12,357 bases of DNA from Pseudomonadota bacterium (GTDB taxonomy: Bacteria; Pseudomonadota; Alphaproteobacteria; Rhizobiales; Beijerinckiaceae): NCBI GenBank assembly GCA_028876585.1, contig JAGWRL010000132.1, positions 1 to 12,357 on the forward strand, given 5' to 3'. The notes beneath the pieces were generated by a model. The model was given only the letters and a program-made list of their open reading frames with translations. It was not told the DNA's origin and did no database searches. A program made the position numbers and the translations under genes. This document shows positions 1 through 6,439 of this stretch, in pieces (position 1 is the first letter of the stretch; every line of letters starts with the position of its first letter).

Positions 1-1151
1 GCCTCCTCCGGCCCCGGCAGGTCGGAGGCGTAGGCGAGCCGCGCCAGCGCCATGTCGAGCGAGGCGAGCGGGCGCGGCGAATCCTTCACGTCGGCGTAGC
101 CGTTCATGATCAGCGTCCAGGCGCGGCTCAGGGCGCCCATCGACATCGCTTTGGCGATTTCGCCCGCCGCCTGCCGTTCGACCTCGGCCGCCGCCGGGTC
201 GGCCAGCGCCGCCTCGCTGATTTTCACCCGCGTCACGTAATGGCAGAACTCGCTGAGTTCGAGGATCATCTCGGCCGGATCGGCGCCGGCGCGATAGAGC
301 CGCGCGGTGATCTCCAGCGCCTGCGCGATCTCGCCGCGCAGCGCGAGCTTGAACAATTCGACGATGTCGCCGCGGTCGGAGAGGCCCAGCATGGCGCGCA
401 GGTCGACGACGCGCACGCCGCCCGCCCCGCCATGGGCGATCGCCTGATCGAGCAGCGACAGGCAATCGCGCACCGAGCCTTCCGCGACGCGGGCGATCAG
501 GGCGAGCGCGTCGGGCTCGGCGGTGACGTTCTCCAGCCCGCAGATCTTTTCGAGATGGGCGACGAGCCGCTCGCTCTCGATCCGCTTCAGGTCGAAGCGC
601 AGGCAGCGCGAGCGCACCGTCACCGGCACTTTTTCGATCTCGGTGGTGGCGAACAGGAATTTGACGTGCTCGGGCGGCTCTTCCAGCGTCTTCAACAGGC
701 CGTTGAAGGCGGCCTTCGACAGCATGTGCACTTCGTCGATGATGTAGACCTTGGTGCGGGCGCTGACCGGGCGATAGCGCGCGTTCTCGATGATCTCGCG
801 CACGTCGTCGATGCCGGTGTGCGAGGCCGCGTCCATCTCGATCACGTCGACATGGCGCGATTCCATGATCGCCTGACAATGGCGGCCGAGTTCGGGCATG
901 TCGATGCTCGGCCGCTCGATCCGGCCGGGCAGGTCGTAATTGAAGGCGCGGGCGAGGATGCGGGCGGTCGTCGTCTTGCCGACGCCGCGCACCCCGGTCA
1001 GGATATAGGACTGGTGGATGCGGTTGGCGGCGAAGGCGTTGGCCAGCGTGCGCACCATCGCCTCCTGGCCGATCAGGTCGTCGAAGGTGGCGGGCCGGTA
1101 CTTGCGGGCGAGAACCCGGTAGCCGCGCGGGTCGGCGGAATTGTCAACCAT
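1..1151 (-). CDS. dnaX: DNA polymerase III subunit gamma/tau, N-terminal part (cut by left edge)
   Basis: DnaX is the AAA+ motor subunit of the clamp-loader complex, which places the sliding clamp on DNA and, as tau, holds the replisome together. The visible 383 residues start MVDNSADPRGYRVLARKYRP. They contain Walker A GVRGVGKTT (about 53-61), the DMDAASHTG-like block (about 105-113, read as EMDAASHTG), Walker B YIIDEVHML (136-144) and the SRC motif (181-183) of clamp-loader subunits. The frame stays open to base 1, so the tau C-terminal domains lie outside. The four-cysteine zinc module seen in E. coli DnaX, expected near residues 72-92, is reduced to one Cys (C92, in HCQAIMESRH). I recall similar losses in other alphaproteobacteria. 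No strong Shine-Dalgarno precedes the ATG, and the start lies 14 bp after the GFA gene stop, so the two are probably co-transcribed. Identification is very secure. Confidence 0.97.
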   Translation of the reverse strand, partial: MVDNSADPRGYRVLARKYRPATFDDLIGQEAMVRTLANAFAANRIHQSYILTGVRGVGKTTTARILARAFNYDLPGRIERPSIDMPELGRHCQAIMESRHVDVIEMDAASHTGIDDVREIIENARYRPVSARTKVYIIDEVHMLSKAAFNGLLKTLEEPPEHVKFLFATTEIEKVPVTVRSRCLRFDLKRIESERLVAHLEKICGLENVTAEPDALALIARVAEGSVRDCLSLLDQAIAHGGAGGVRVVDLRAMLGLSDRGDIVELFKLALRGEIAQALEITARLYRAGADPAEMILELSEFCHYVTRVKISEAALADPAAAEVERQAAGEIAKAMSMGALSRAWTLIMNGYADVKDSPRPLASLDMALARLAYASDLPGPEE

Positions 1152-1165
1152 GAGGGGCGCGCGGC

Positions 1166-1522
1166 TCAGAACGAGCGGCCGTCGACGCGTTTCGAAGTCA
1201 GCGCGCGCGGATCGACGCCGTCCAGGCAGTTGACGTTGACGGCCACCATCTCCGTGCCGTCCTTGCCGGGCGCGAAGGCGAACGGCTCGACGCCGCACAC
1301 AGGACAGAACTGGTGGCGGATTCTTTCCTTGTTGAACAGATATTGCGTCGTCGCGCCCTCGCCCTTGCCGATCGTCACCTTGGCGCGCGGCGTGAACGCC
1401 ATCACCCAGCCCAGCCGCTGGCAGCGCGAGCAATTGCAGACGACGGTGGCGTCAAGGTCGAGTGCGGCCTCGAACTGGACCGCCTGACACTGGCAAGAGC
1501 CGCTATAGGTCTGTTCGGTCAA
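1166..1522 (-). CDS. GFA-family (CENP-V/GFA domain) zinc-binding protein
   Basis: This 118-residue protein has the full cysteine pattern of the GFA fold: GSCQC (C10, C12), CNCSRC (C29, C31, C34) and CPVCG (C73, C76). In this family these residues bind one structural and one catalytic-type zinc. The founding member, Gfa, promotes formation of S-hydroxymethylglutathione from formaldehyde and glutathione, but most short paralogues have no proven reaction, so the substrate here is unknown. The start is a TTG, because no ATG or GTG occurs before the first cysteine motif. An AGGGAG Shine-Dalgarno (about 1531-1536 on the minus strand) lies about 8 bases upstream of it. The gene lies between the SRP RNA and dnaX, all on the same strand, and stops 14 bp before dnaX. 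The family call is firm; enzymatic function is not. Confidence 0.9.
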   Translation of the reverse strand: MTEQTYSGSCQCQAVQFEAALDLDATVVCNCSRCQRLGWVMAFTPRAKVTIGKGEGATTQYLFNKERIRHQFCPVCGVEPFAFAPGKDGTEMVAVNVNCLDGVDPRALTSKRVDGRSF

Positions 1523-1579
1523 GGGTTTAGCTCCCTGCCGCGCAAAAGGCGCCGCTTGCGCGGGAGGCTGGCGGCTTCG

Positions 1580-1679
1580 GTAGGAGGTTGGACAAAGACC
1601 CGCCCTGGCTCGTTAGGGCTGCTTCCTTCCGGACCTGACCCGGTTGGCGAGCGGTACGTCCTTCGCCAACCTCCCGCCG
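1580..1679 (-). ncRNA. ffs: Signal recognition particle RNA, small bacterial 4.5S type
   Basis: On the minus strand this contains the hallmark SRP domain IV core GTCAGGTCCGGAAGGAAGCA, with a GGAA tetraloop and the asymmetric internal loop that binds the M domain of Ffh. Flanking arms pair over a long hairpin: CCAACCTCC (1666-1674 on plus) with GGAGGTTGG (1583-1591), and an outer GGCGGC/GCCGCC pair (1570-1575 with about 1677-1682) may extend the stem. Length near 100 nt fits the Alu-less form of Gram-negative bacteria. The RNA works with Ffh and FtsY to target inner-membrane proteins co-translationally. The exact ends are estimated from the pairing. No T-rich terminator was seen after it. Confidence 0.95.
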
Positions 1680-1742
1680 CCTATCTGGACCATGCGGAGC
1701 CCAAGCGCAAGAGGCGGCGGACAGGCGCGCGTTTTGAAAGTT

Positions 1743-1816
1743 TGGAGCGGGCGAAGGGAATCGAACCCTCGTATGAAGCTTGGGAAGCTTCCGTTCTACC
1801 ATTGAACTACGCCCGC
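1743..1816 (-). tRNA. tRNA-Gly, anticodon CCC
   Basis: The minus strand folds as a cloverleaf. The acceptor stem is GCGGGCG/CGCCCGC. The D arm is GTTC-AATGGT-AGAAC. The anticodon stem GAAGC/GCTTC closes the loop TTCCCAA, which gives anticodon CCC. The T arm is AGGGT-TCGATTC-CCTT-like. A discriminator T is followed by an encoded CCA (1743-1745). It reads GGG codons. It lies about 60 bp upstream of the SRP RNA in the same orientation. A TAAATT -10-like hexamer occurs on the minus strand at 1826-1831, ten bases before the mature 5' end, but no clear -35 was found. Confidence 0.96.
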
Positions 1817-1946
1817 GAGATCAAGAATTTAGCTGGCTTTCTGGGCGCGCTTCGCGATCCCGATCGCCCCATTCTCGACGGCCGCCCTTTTTGCACAAGC
1901 GCGGACGAATCGCAACCTTCCGCCTTTCCCGCCGCCGCGCCGTTGA

Positions 1947-2405
1947 TCAAGCGCCAGCGCCGCGGGGCTGCGGCGTCGCATGGCCCCTGGCCAACCTCAT
2001 AGCGGCCCGTTTGCCTTCGGGGCGGGCGTCAAATGTCGGTAGGCCAGCGTGAACGGCTTGAACGCGCCCCCGCGCTGCGCGCGAACGGGCCGCCACGGCT
2101 CCAACCAACCCGCGAAACCGTGACGTCGCCGGTCTGGCGCGCAGCGCCGAACGCATCCGATGGAAGCCGCCGACGTCGCGGCCAAGCTCCCAACCCTGCG
2201 CGCGATTACCGAGCGCGCGAAATTAGCGGCGCATCAACCAAGTCGAGCCATCGCCGGCGAGGAAGCCGGGCAGGGCGAGCACGCGATGGTTGTCGCCGCG
2301 CGGCGCGAGGCGCAACACCGACCCCGGAGCGAGGGAAGAAGCGAACTCGTGCAGCCCGCGGCCTTCGCTAAGCAGCAATAGCGCGTGCGGCGGTTTGAGC
2401 GCTGG
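1947..2405 (-). pseudogene. Decayed alpha/beta hydrolase (lipase/esterase-like) remnant
   Basis: No intact frame exists, but three conserved blocks of one alpha/beta hydrolase can be read in order on the minus strand. Block 1 (about 2390-2226) reads LLLSEGRGLHEF, then APRGD, then LPGFLAGDGSTWLMRR. A TAA at 2225-2223 interrupts it, and the same frame continues as FRALGNRAQGWELGRDVGG and RMRSALRA down to about 2136. Block 2, in a different frame (2127-2089), reads VTVSRVGWSRGG, which is the nucleophile elbow G-x-S-x-G. Block 3, back in the first frame (about 2069-2013), reads RVQAVHAGLPTFDARPEG and matches the family's VRxVITLGSPF segment. No ATG opens the first frame, and the last third of a normal protein of about 250 residues is missing before the tRNA. 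I infer at least one nonsense change and two indels. Sequencing error is a weaker alternative, because the start and C-terminus are also lost. The 5' limit is approximate. Confidence 0.72.
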
Positions 2406-2465
2406 CTCGAACTGCGCGTCGGGGGCCGTCGTCCCTCGTCTACCGATGGCGAAGCGCGCCGCCGC

Positions 2466-2493
2466 TTGTGTTTTTCGTAAGCTCCCTGATAAC
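2466..2493 (+). promoter_or_regulatory. Possible sigma-70-like promoter for the saccharopine-dehydrogenase-like gene
   Basis: TTGTGT (2466-2471) and GATAAC (2488-2493) are separated by 16 bp, and the gene's ATG is at 2537. Matches to consensus are 3/6 and 4/6, so this is only a candidate. It lies in the gene-free stretch between the hydrolase remnant and the gene. The other gene-free stretch, 1817-1946, shows nothing beyond a possible tRNA -10 box. Confidence 0.3.
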
Positions 2494-2536
2494 TACCGGG
2501 ACCGGCGCGGAGCAAACGCCGGCGGGGAGAGACGCG

Positions 2537-3709
2537 ATGAGCCGGGATTTCGACATCGCGCTATTTGGCGCCAGCGGTTTCACCGGCAAGTTGACGGCGG
2601 AATATCTGGCCGGCCGCGCCAATGGCGATCCGCCGCGCCGGCTTGCGCTCGCCGGCCGCGATCCAGACAAACTCGCCGCCGTGCGCGCCGAAGCCGGCCT
2701 GCCGCAGGACACGCCGCTCGTGCGCGCCGACGCGGCCGATCCTTCATCGCTCGCCGAACTCGCCCGCCGCTCGCAGGTCGTCTTGACGACGGTCGGGCCG
2801 TATCAGCTCTACGGCTCGCCGCTGGTCGCCGCCTGCGCGGCGGCGGGGACGCATTATGTCGATCTGTGCGGCGAGACGGCGTGGATGCGGGCGATGATTG
2901 ACGCGCGTGAAGCGCAGGCCAAGGCGTCGGGCGCGCGCATCGTGTTCTCCTGCGGCTTCGATTCGATCCCGTTCGATTTCGGCGTCGCTTATTTGCAGGC
3001 GGAGGCGCGCCGGCGCTTCGGCGCGCCCTGCGCGCGCGTCAAAGGCCGCGTGCGCAAGATGAAGGGGACGTTTTCGGGCGGCACGGCGGCGAGCTTTCGC
3101 GCCACGCTGGCGGCGGCGAGCAAAGACGCGGCGATGCGCGAACTGCTGCGCGATCCGTTCGCGCTGACGCCGGGATTTGCGGGCGCGAAGCAACCTTCCG
3201 GCGCCAAGCCCGAATATGACGAAGCGCTTGGCTCGTGGGCGGCGCCGTTCATCATGGCCGCGATCAACACCCGCAACGTGCATCGCAGCAACTATCTGCT
3301 CGGCCATCCCTACGGCGCCGATTTCGTCTATGACGAGATGATCCTCACCGGACCCGGCGAGCGCGGCGAGCAGGCCGCGCGCGGCCTCGCCGCCGGCCTC
3401 AACGACATGGCGGGCGAAAGCGGGCCGAAGGCCGGCGAGGGGCCTTCGCGCGCGGAGCGCGAGAGCGGGTTCTACGATCTGTTGTTTGTCGGCGCGGGGC
3501 GCGATGGCGAACGGCTCGCCGCGAGCGTGAAGGGCGATCGCGATCCTGGTTACGGCTCCACCAGCAAAATGATCGCGGAATGCGCGATCGCCTTGACGCG
3601 GACGCAAGGGCCGGGCGGCATATTCACGCCCGTTGCGGCGTTCGGCGTCGGCTTCAACCAAACGCTGTCGAGCCGCGCCGGGCTGAGCTTCGCGATCGAA
3701 CAAGAGTGA
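2537..3709 (+). CDS. Saccharopine dehydrogenase-like / trans-acting enoyl reductase-like NAD(P)-binding oxidoreductase
   Basis: This 390-residue protein begins MSRDFDIALFGASGFTGKLT. It is a Rossmann domain with the GASGFTG nucleotide loop (11-17), followed by LAGRDPDKL (38-46), a TVGPYQLYGSPLVAAC block (85-100) and CGFDSIPFDFGVAYL (139-153). These features belong to the family that includes mycobacterial trans-acting enoyl reductase Rv2953 and eukaryotic saccharopine-dehydrogenase-like oxidoreductases. It is not a lysine-pathway saccharopine dehydrogenase. Proven family members reduce polyketide or lipid intermediates, but no polyketide synthase is nearby, so the substrate is unknown. The start was chosen for a GGGGAGA Shine-Dalgarno (2524-2530) six bases upstream and because the Rossmann strand begins at once. 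An ATG in the same frame at 2468 would add 23 unrelated residues. No long hydrophobic segment was noticed. The family is secure, the reaction is not. Confidence 0.9.
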   Translation: MSRDFDIALFGASGFTGKLTAEYLAGRANGDPPRRLALAGRDPDKLAAVRAEAGLPQDTPLVRADAADPSSLAELARRSQVVLTTVGPYQLYGSPLVAACAAAGTHYVDLCGETAWMRAMIDAREAQAKASGARIVFSCGFDSIPFDFGVAYLQAEARRRFGAPCARVKGRVRKMKGTFSGGTAASFRATLAAASKDAAMRELLRDPFALTPGFAGAKQPSGAKPEYDEALGSWAAPFIMAAINTRNVHRSNYLLGHPYGADFVYDEMILTGPGERGEQAARGLAAGLNDMAGESGPKAGEGPSRAERESGFYDLLFVGAGRDGERLAASVKGDRDPGYGSTSKMIAECAIALTRTQGPGGIFTPVAAFGVGFNQTLSSRAGLSFAIEQE

Positions 3710-3777
3710 TCGCTTGGGCGTCGCGCGACGCATGGGATTAGGCCGGCTGCAAGCCGTGTCGGGATCGGGAGGTTGGA

Positions 3778-4473
3778 ATGAGGTTTGGCGTCGCCGGGTT
3801 GGGTCTGGCTTGCCTGTGTCTTGCCGCGCCCGCGCGCGCCGCGCTGGCGTGCGGCGACATCGTTCACCTCTCGGTTCAACCCGCCGACAGGTCGGCGGAG
3901 GTTGCGGCGACCCTGCGCCGCCGGCTCGATGACATCGGCGTGACATCGCCGGTGGAGGCGGAGGGCGCGGGCCTGCGCACTCTGCTGCCGGCCGGCGTCG
4001 ATGAGGCGCTGTTGACGCGGCCGGCCAGCATCGAATTCCGCCTGGTCGCGCAAAAGCCTGACGAGGCCGGCGCGCTGGCGCGCGGGCGTTGGCAGGGCGC
4101 GGGCGAGGAGAGCGTCGAGCCCGAGATCATCCTCGACGAGCGGCGGTTGCGCGAAATCGTGGCGAAGGCGGACCCCGGCATCGCCGACGGCGCGCGCAAC
4201 GGCGCGATCGCTTTCCATATCGATCCGATCGGGATGAAGAACCTGATGGCCGCGTCGATCGAGGCGATCGGGCGCAAACTCGCCATTCTCGTCGATGACA
4301 AAATCGTCGTCGATCCGGTGATCCGCGCGCCGATCGCCTCCGCCACCGGCGAGATTTCCGGCGGCTTCTCGGCGGCGTCGGCGGCGCAACTGGTCCAACT
4401 GATGCGCAGCGGCCGCTTGCCGGCGCAAGTCGCGGTCGCCGGGCGCGAAACGGCGCCCTGCGCGACGCATTAG
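3778..4473 (+). CDS. Exported protein consisting of a SecD P1-head-like domain
   Basis: The 231-residue product has a short signal peptide (MRFGVAGLGLACLCLAAPARA, likely cleaved after residue 21), then sequence resembling the periplasmic P1 head of SecD. Matching segments are LRRRLDDIGV (46-55), LRTLLPAGVDEALL (66-79), ASIEFRLVAQ (83-92), FHIDPIGMKNLM (146-157), LAILVDDKIVVDPVIRAPI (168-186), GEISGGFSAASA (191-202) and LMRSGRLPAQVAV (208-220). SecD itself has six membrane helices after this domain, and none are present here, so this is a stand-alone domain in the periplasm rather than a truncated translocase (it has its own signal peptide and natural stop). The mature chain carries C25 and C228 near its ends, which could pair. 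GGGAGG (3767-3772) precedes the ATG by five bases. It follows the oxidoreductase gene by 68 bp and its stop overlaps the kinase stop on the other strand. Function unknown. Confidence 0.82.
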   Translation: MRFGVAGLGLACLCLAAPARAALACGDIVHLSVQPADRSAEVAATLRRRLDDIGVTSPVEAEGAGLRTLLPAGVDEALLTRPASIEFRLVAQKPDEAGALARGRWQGAGEESVEPEIILDERRLREIVAKADPGIADGARNGAIAFHIDPIGMKNLMAASIEAIGRKLAILVDDKIVVDPVIRAPIASATGEISGGFSAASAAQLVQLMRSGRLPAQVAVAGRETAPCATH

Positions 4474-5762
4474 CCCTCCAGCGGGAACACGGCGCGAAGG
4501 TTGAGCCCGCGCGGTTCGGCGGCAGTCAGCGTCAGCGCGCCGCCGTGCGCCGCGACGCGTTCGCGCATTCCAATCAAGCCGCGACCGGCGGGGCGCGCCG
4601 GATCAAGTCCGCGCCCGTCGTCGGCGACCGTCAGCGTCAGTTCGCCCGAGGCGGCGGCGAGCGTCACGCGGGCGCGGCCGGCGCCCGCGTGCCGCGCGAC
4701 ATTGGTCAGCGCCTCCTGCGCCAGCCGATAGATCGCGGCCTCCAGGCTTGGAGGCAGCGGCCCGATGTCGGCGCAGTCCACCGACACGTCCAGCGTCGGG
4801 CTGTTGCGGGCGAAGAAGCGGCCGAGCGCGTCGAGCGCGGCGGCCAGTCCCAGTTCCTCCAGCGCGACCGGGCGCAGGCGGTCGAGAATACGCCGGTTGG
4901 TGGCCTGGAGCGCGTCGATGGTCTCGATCAGCCCGTCGAGCGCGGCGTCCGGCGCGGCGCGCCGCGCCTCGCCGGCCTGCGCCCGCGCGGCGAACAGATA
5001 GGGGCCGATCTCGTCGTGCAACTCGCGCCCGATCTCCTTGCGCTCCTCGTCCTGGATCGAGACCAGCCGCGCCCGTAGTTGCCGGTTCTCGCGTTCGGCC
5101 GCCTCCAGCGAGGCGCCGAGGGCGTTGAAGCGGGCGAGCAGGGGGGCGAATTCGGGCGCGCCCTGTTCGGGCAGCCGGGCGGCGTAATCGCGGCGGCCGA
5201 GCGCGGCCAGACCCGCGTTGAGACGCTCCAGCGGCGCCAAGGCGAAACGCGCGACCAGAGAGATCGCCGCGAAGCCGAGCGCGGCGGAGGCCGCGCCGTC
5301 CAGCGTGAGCGTAACGAGGCTGTCCCAGAGTTCGCCGATCTCGTCGTCGGGATCGCCCTCGACGACGAAGGCGCCGACAATGCGGCCCTGCACGCTCGCC
5401 GCGACGGTTTGCGCGATGAAGCGCGGCCGCACCAGCGCCACGAACCAGGCCGGCGGGCGCGGACGGGTCGGCGCGGCGCGCACCGCCGCCGCGCCCTCCG
5501 GCCGAAAGGCGACGCGCACATGGCGCAGCCGGTCGAAACTCGTCGCCAGCGCCGCCAGGCGTTGATCCAGATCCGGCCCCGGCGCGACGCCCTTGACCGC
5601 CTCGCGCAGCGCGCCGCTCGCCAGCGCCGTGGCGTTGGCGACCTCGGGGTCGATGCGGCGGCTGGCGCCGTGCAAGGTGAGGGCGATGTCGAACGCGATC
5701 AGCAGCGCCAGCACGGCGGCGAATGCGAGGCTCAGGCGACGGCGAAGGGACAGGGCGGCCAT
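4470..5762 (-). CDS. Membrane sensor histidine kinase, HisKA_3 (NarX/UhpB-like) type
   Basis: The 430-residue protein has an N-terminal membrane helix (about 11-31), a periplasmic region of about 120 residues and a second helix (about 152-175). A HAMP-like linker (176-228) follows, then a HisKA_3 dimerisation domain with the H-box EIGRELHDEIGP and phospho-acceptor His249. The ATP-binding domain carries the N-box QEALTNVARHA (349-359), DDGRGLD (381-387) and GRGLIGMRERV (393-403). It should autophosphorylate and pass phosphate to the NarL-type regulator encoded divergently just upstream. The periplasmic portion recalls LapD/MoxY-type sensor regions in position and length, but that is a weak impression and the ligand is unknown. 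Start: ATG at 5762, with AGGA directly adjacent instead of at normal spacing. The 3' end overlaps the SecD-like gene by 4 bp, tail to tail. Confidence 0.93.
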   Translation of the reverse strand: MAALSLRRRLSLAFAAVLALLIAFDIALTLHGASRRIDPEVANATALASGALREAVKGVAPGPDLDQRLAALATSFDRLRHVRVAFRPEGAAAVRAAPTRPRPPAWFVALVRPRFIAQTVAASVQGRIVGAFVVEGDPDDEIGELWDSLVTLTLDGAASAALGFAAISLVARFALAPLERLNAGLAALGRRDYAARLPEQGAPEFAPLLARFNALGASLEAAERENRQLRARLVSIQDEERKEIGRELHDEIGPYLFAARAQAGEARRAAPDAALDGLIETIDALQATNRRILDRLRPVALEELGLAAALDALGRFFARNSPTLDVSVDCADIGPLPPSLEAAIYRLAQEALTNVARHAGAGRARVTLAAASGELTLTVADDGRGLDPARPAGRGLIGMRERVAAHGGALTLTAAEPRGLNLRAVFPLEG

Positions 5763-5768
5763 TCCTGC

Positions 5769-5776
5769 GCTATAGC
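5769..5776. promoter_or_regulatory. Palindromic -10-like box GCTATAGC between the divergent kinase and regulator genes
   Basis: GCTATAGC is a perfect 8-bp palindrome, so TATAGC reads as a -10-like hexamer on both strands. On the minus strand it ends about 8 bases before the kinase ATG, so a transcript from it would have almost no leader. On the plus strand, GGGACA (5747-5752) lies 18 bp upstream of it (4/6 match to TTGACA). Transcription would then start near 5783, after the ATG at 5777 and before the TTG at 5819. No convincing minus-strand -35 was found. Speculative. Confidence 0.3.
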
Positions 5777-5818
5777 ATGCGGGGCGCCGGGTTGGGCGCG
5801 AGCCGGGGAGGGCGGGAT

Positions 5819-6427
5819 TTGCGTCTGTTGATCGTCGACGATCACCCCGTCGTCGTCACCGGCTGCCGGGCGATCTTCGCCGGCCGCGCCGAAGTGGAGA
5901 CGTTCGCCGTCGCCGACGGCGCGGGCGGAATCGCGGCGTTCTTCGACTGGGCCGCCGATCTCGCGCTGATTGACATCAACCTGCCCGATCTCTCCGGCTT
6001 CGAGGTGATCCGGGCCATCCTCGCGCGCGCCGCCGAGGCGCGGCTGATCGCCTTCAGCATGAACGCCGAGCCCGCCATCGCCGCGCGCGCCATCGAAGTC
6101 GGCGCGCGCGCCTATCTGACGAAATCCGATCCGCCCGAGCGATTTCTCGACGCGGTCGACGCGCTGAGCGCGGGCGACACCTACCTGACGCCGGCGATGG
6201 CGCGCGAGATCGCCTTTCTGCACGATCGCTCCGCCGGCGCGCTGTCGGCGCGCGAGAACGACATTCTGCGCCTGCTCGGCGCCGGGAGCGGCCTCGCCGA
6301 CGTCGCCGCCGAACTCGGCGTTTCCTACAAGACCATCGCCACCAATTGCGCGGCGCTGAAGATCAAACTGGGCGCGCGCACCACGGGCGATCTGGTGCGC
6401 GCGGCGGTGGAGAAGCGGAAGCTGTGA
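5819..6427 (+). CDS. Response regulator, NarL/FixJ family (REC + LuxR-type HTH)
   Basis: With the chosen start the protein is 202 residues. The receiver domain shows the acidic pair D7-D8 in LLIVDDHP, the phospho-acceptor D52 in LIDINLPDLSG, and K102 in YLTKSD. A LuxR/GerE helix-turn-helix follows at about 142-198 (LSARENDILRLL, then AELGVSYKTIATN and KIKLGARTTGDLVRA). It should bind DNA as a dimer when phosphorylated by the divergent kinase. Start choice: TTG at 5819 has GGGGAGGG (5805-5812) six bases upstream and begins MRLLIVDD, as is usual for the family. The in-frame ATG at 5777 lacks a Shine-Dalgarno and would add 14 Gly/Arg-rich residues, but it is the alternative. It converges with the ROK gene, with 12 bp between the stops. 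Targets are unknown; the divergent kinase gene is an obvious candidate. Confidence 0.93.
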   Translation: MRLLIVDDHPVVVTGCRAIFAGRAEVETFAVADGAGGIAAFFDWAADLALIDINLPDLSGFEVIRAILARAAEARLIAFSMNAEPAIAARAIEVGARAYLTKSDPPERFLDAVDALSAGDTYLTPAMAREIAFLHDRSAGALSARENDILRLLGAGSGLADVAAELGVSYKTIATNCAALKIKLGARTTGDLVRAAVEKRKL

Positions 6428-6439
6428 CGGCGAGGCGCG

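Noticed and set aside
240..1487. A 415-codon open frame on the plus strand opposite dnaX and the GFA gene
   Set aside because: It is antisense to two well-recognised proteins; its composition mirrors their codon bias and no family is seen.
1540..1561. GCGCAA ... TTGCGC dyad between the SRP RNA and the GFA gene, possible terminator
   Set aside because: Only 6 bp of stem with a 10-base loop, and no T-run on the 3' side on the minus strand.
2033..2381. Small plus-strand open frames in the gene-free stretch
   Set aside because: They have no ribosome site or recognisable sequence, and the minus strand there carries the hydrolase remnant, which explains the open frames.
2744..3946. A 400-codon minus-strand frame, continued by another at 3550-4470
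   Set aside because: Antisense to the oxidoreductase and the SecD-like gene, which both have family motifs and Shine-Dalgarno sites; the antisense frames have neither.
5079..5831. A 250-codon plus-strand frame opposite the histidine kinase
   Set aside because: The kinase boxes on the minus strand are decisive; this frame is Arg/Gln/Gly-rich without any motif.
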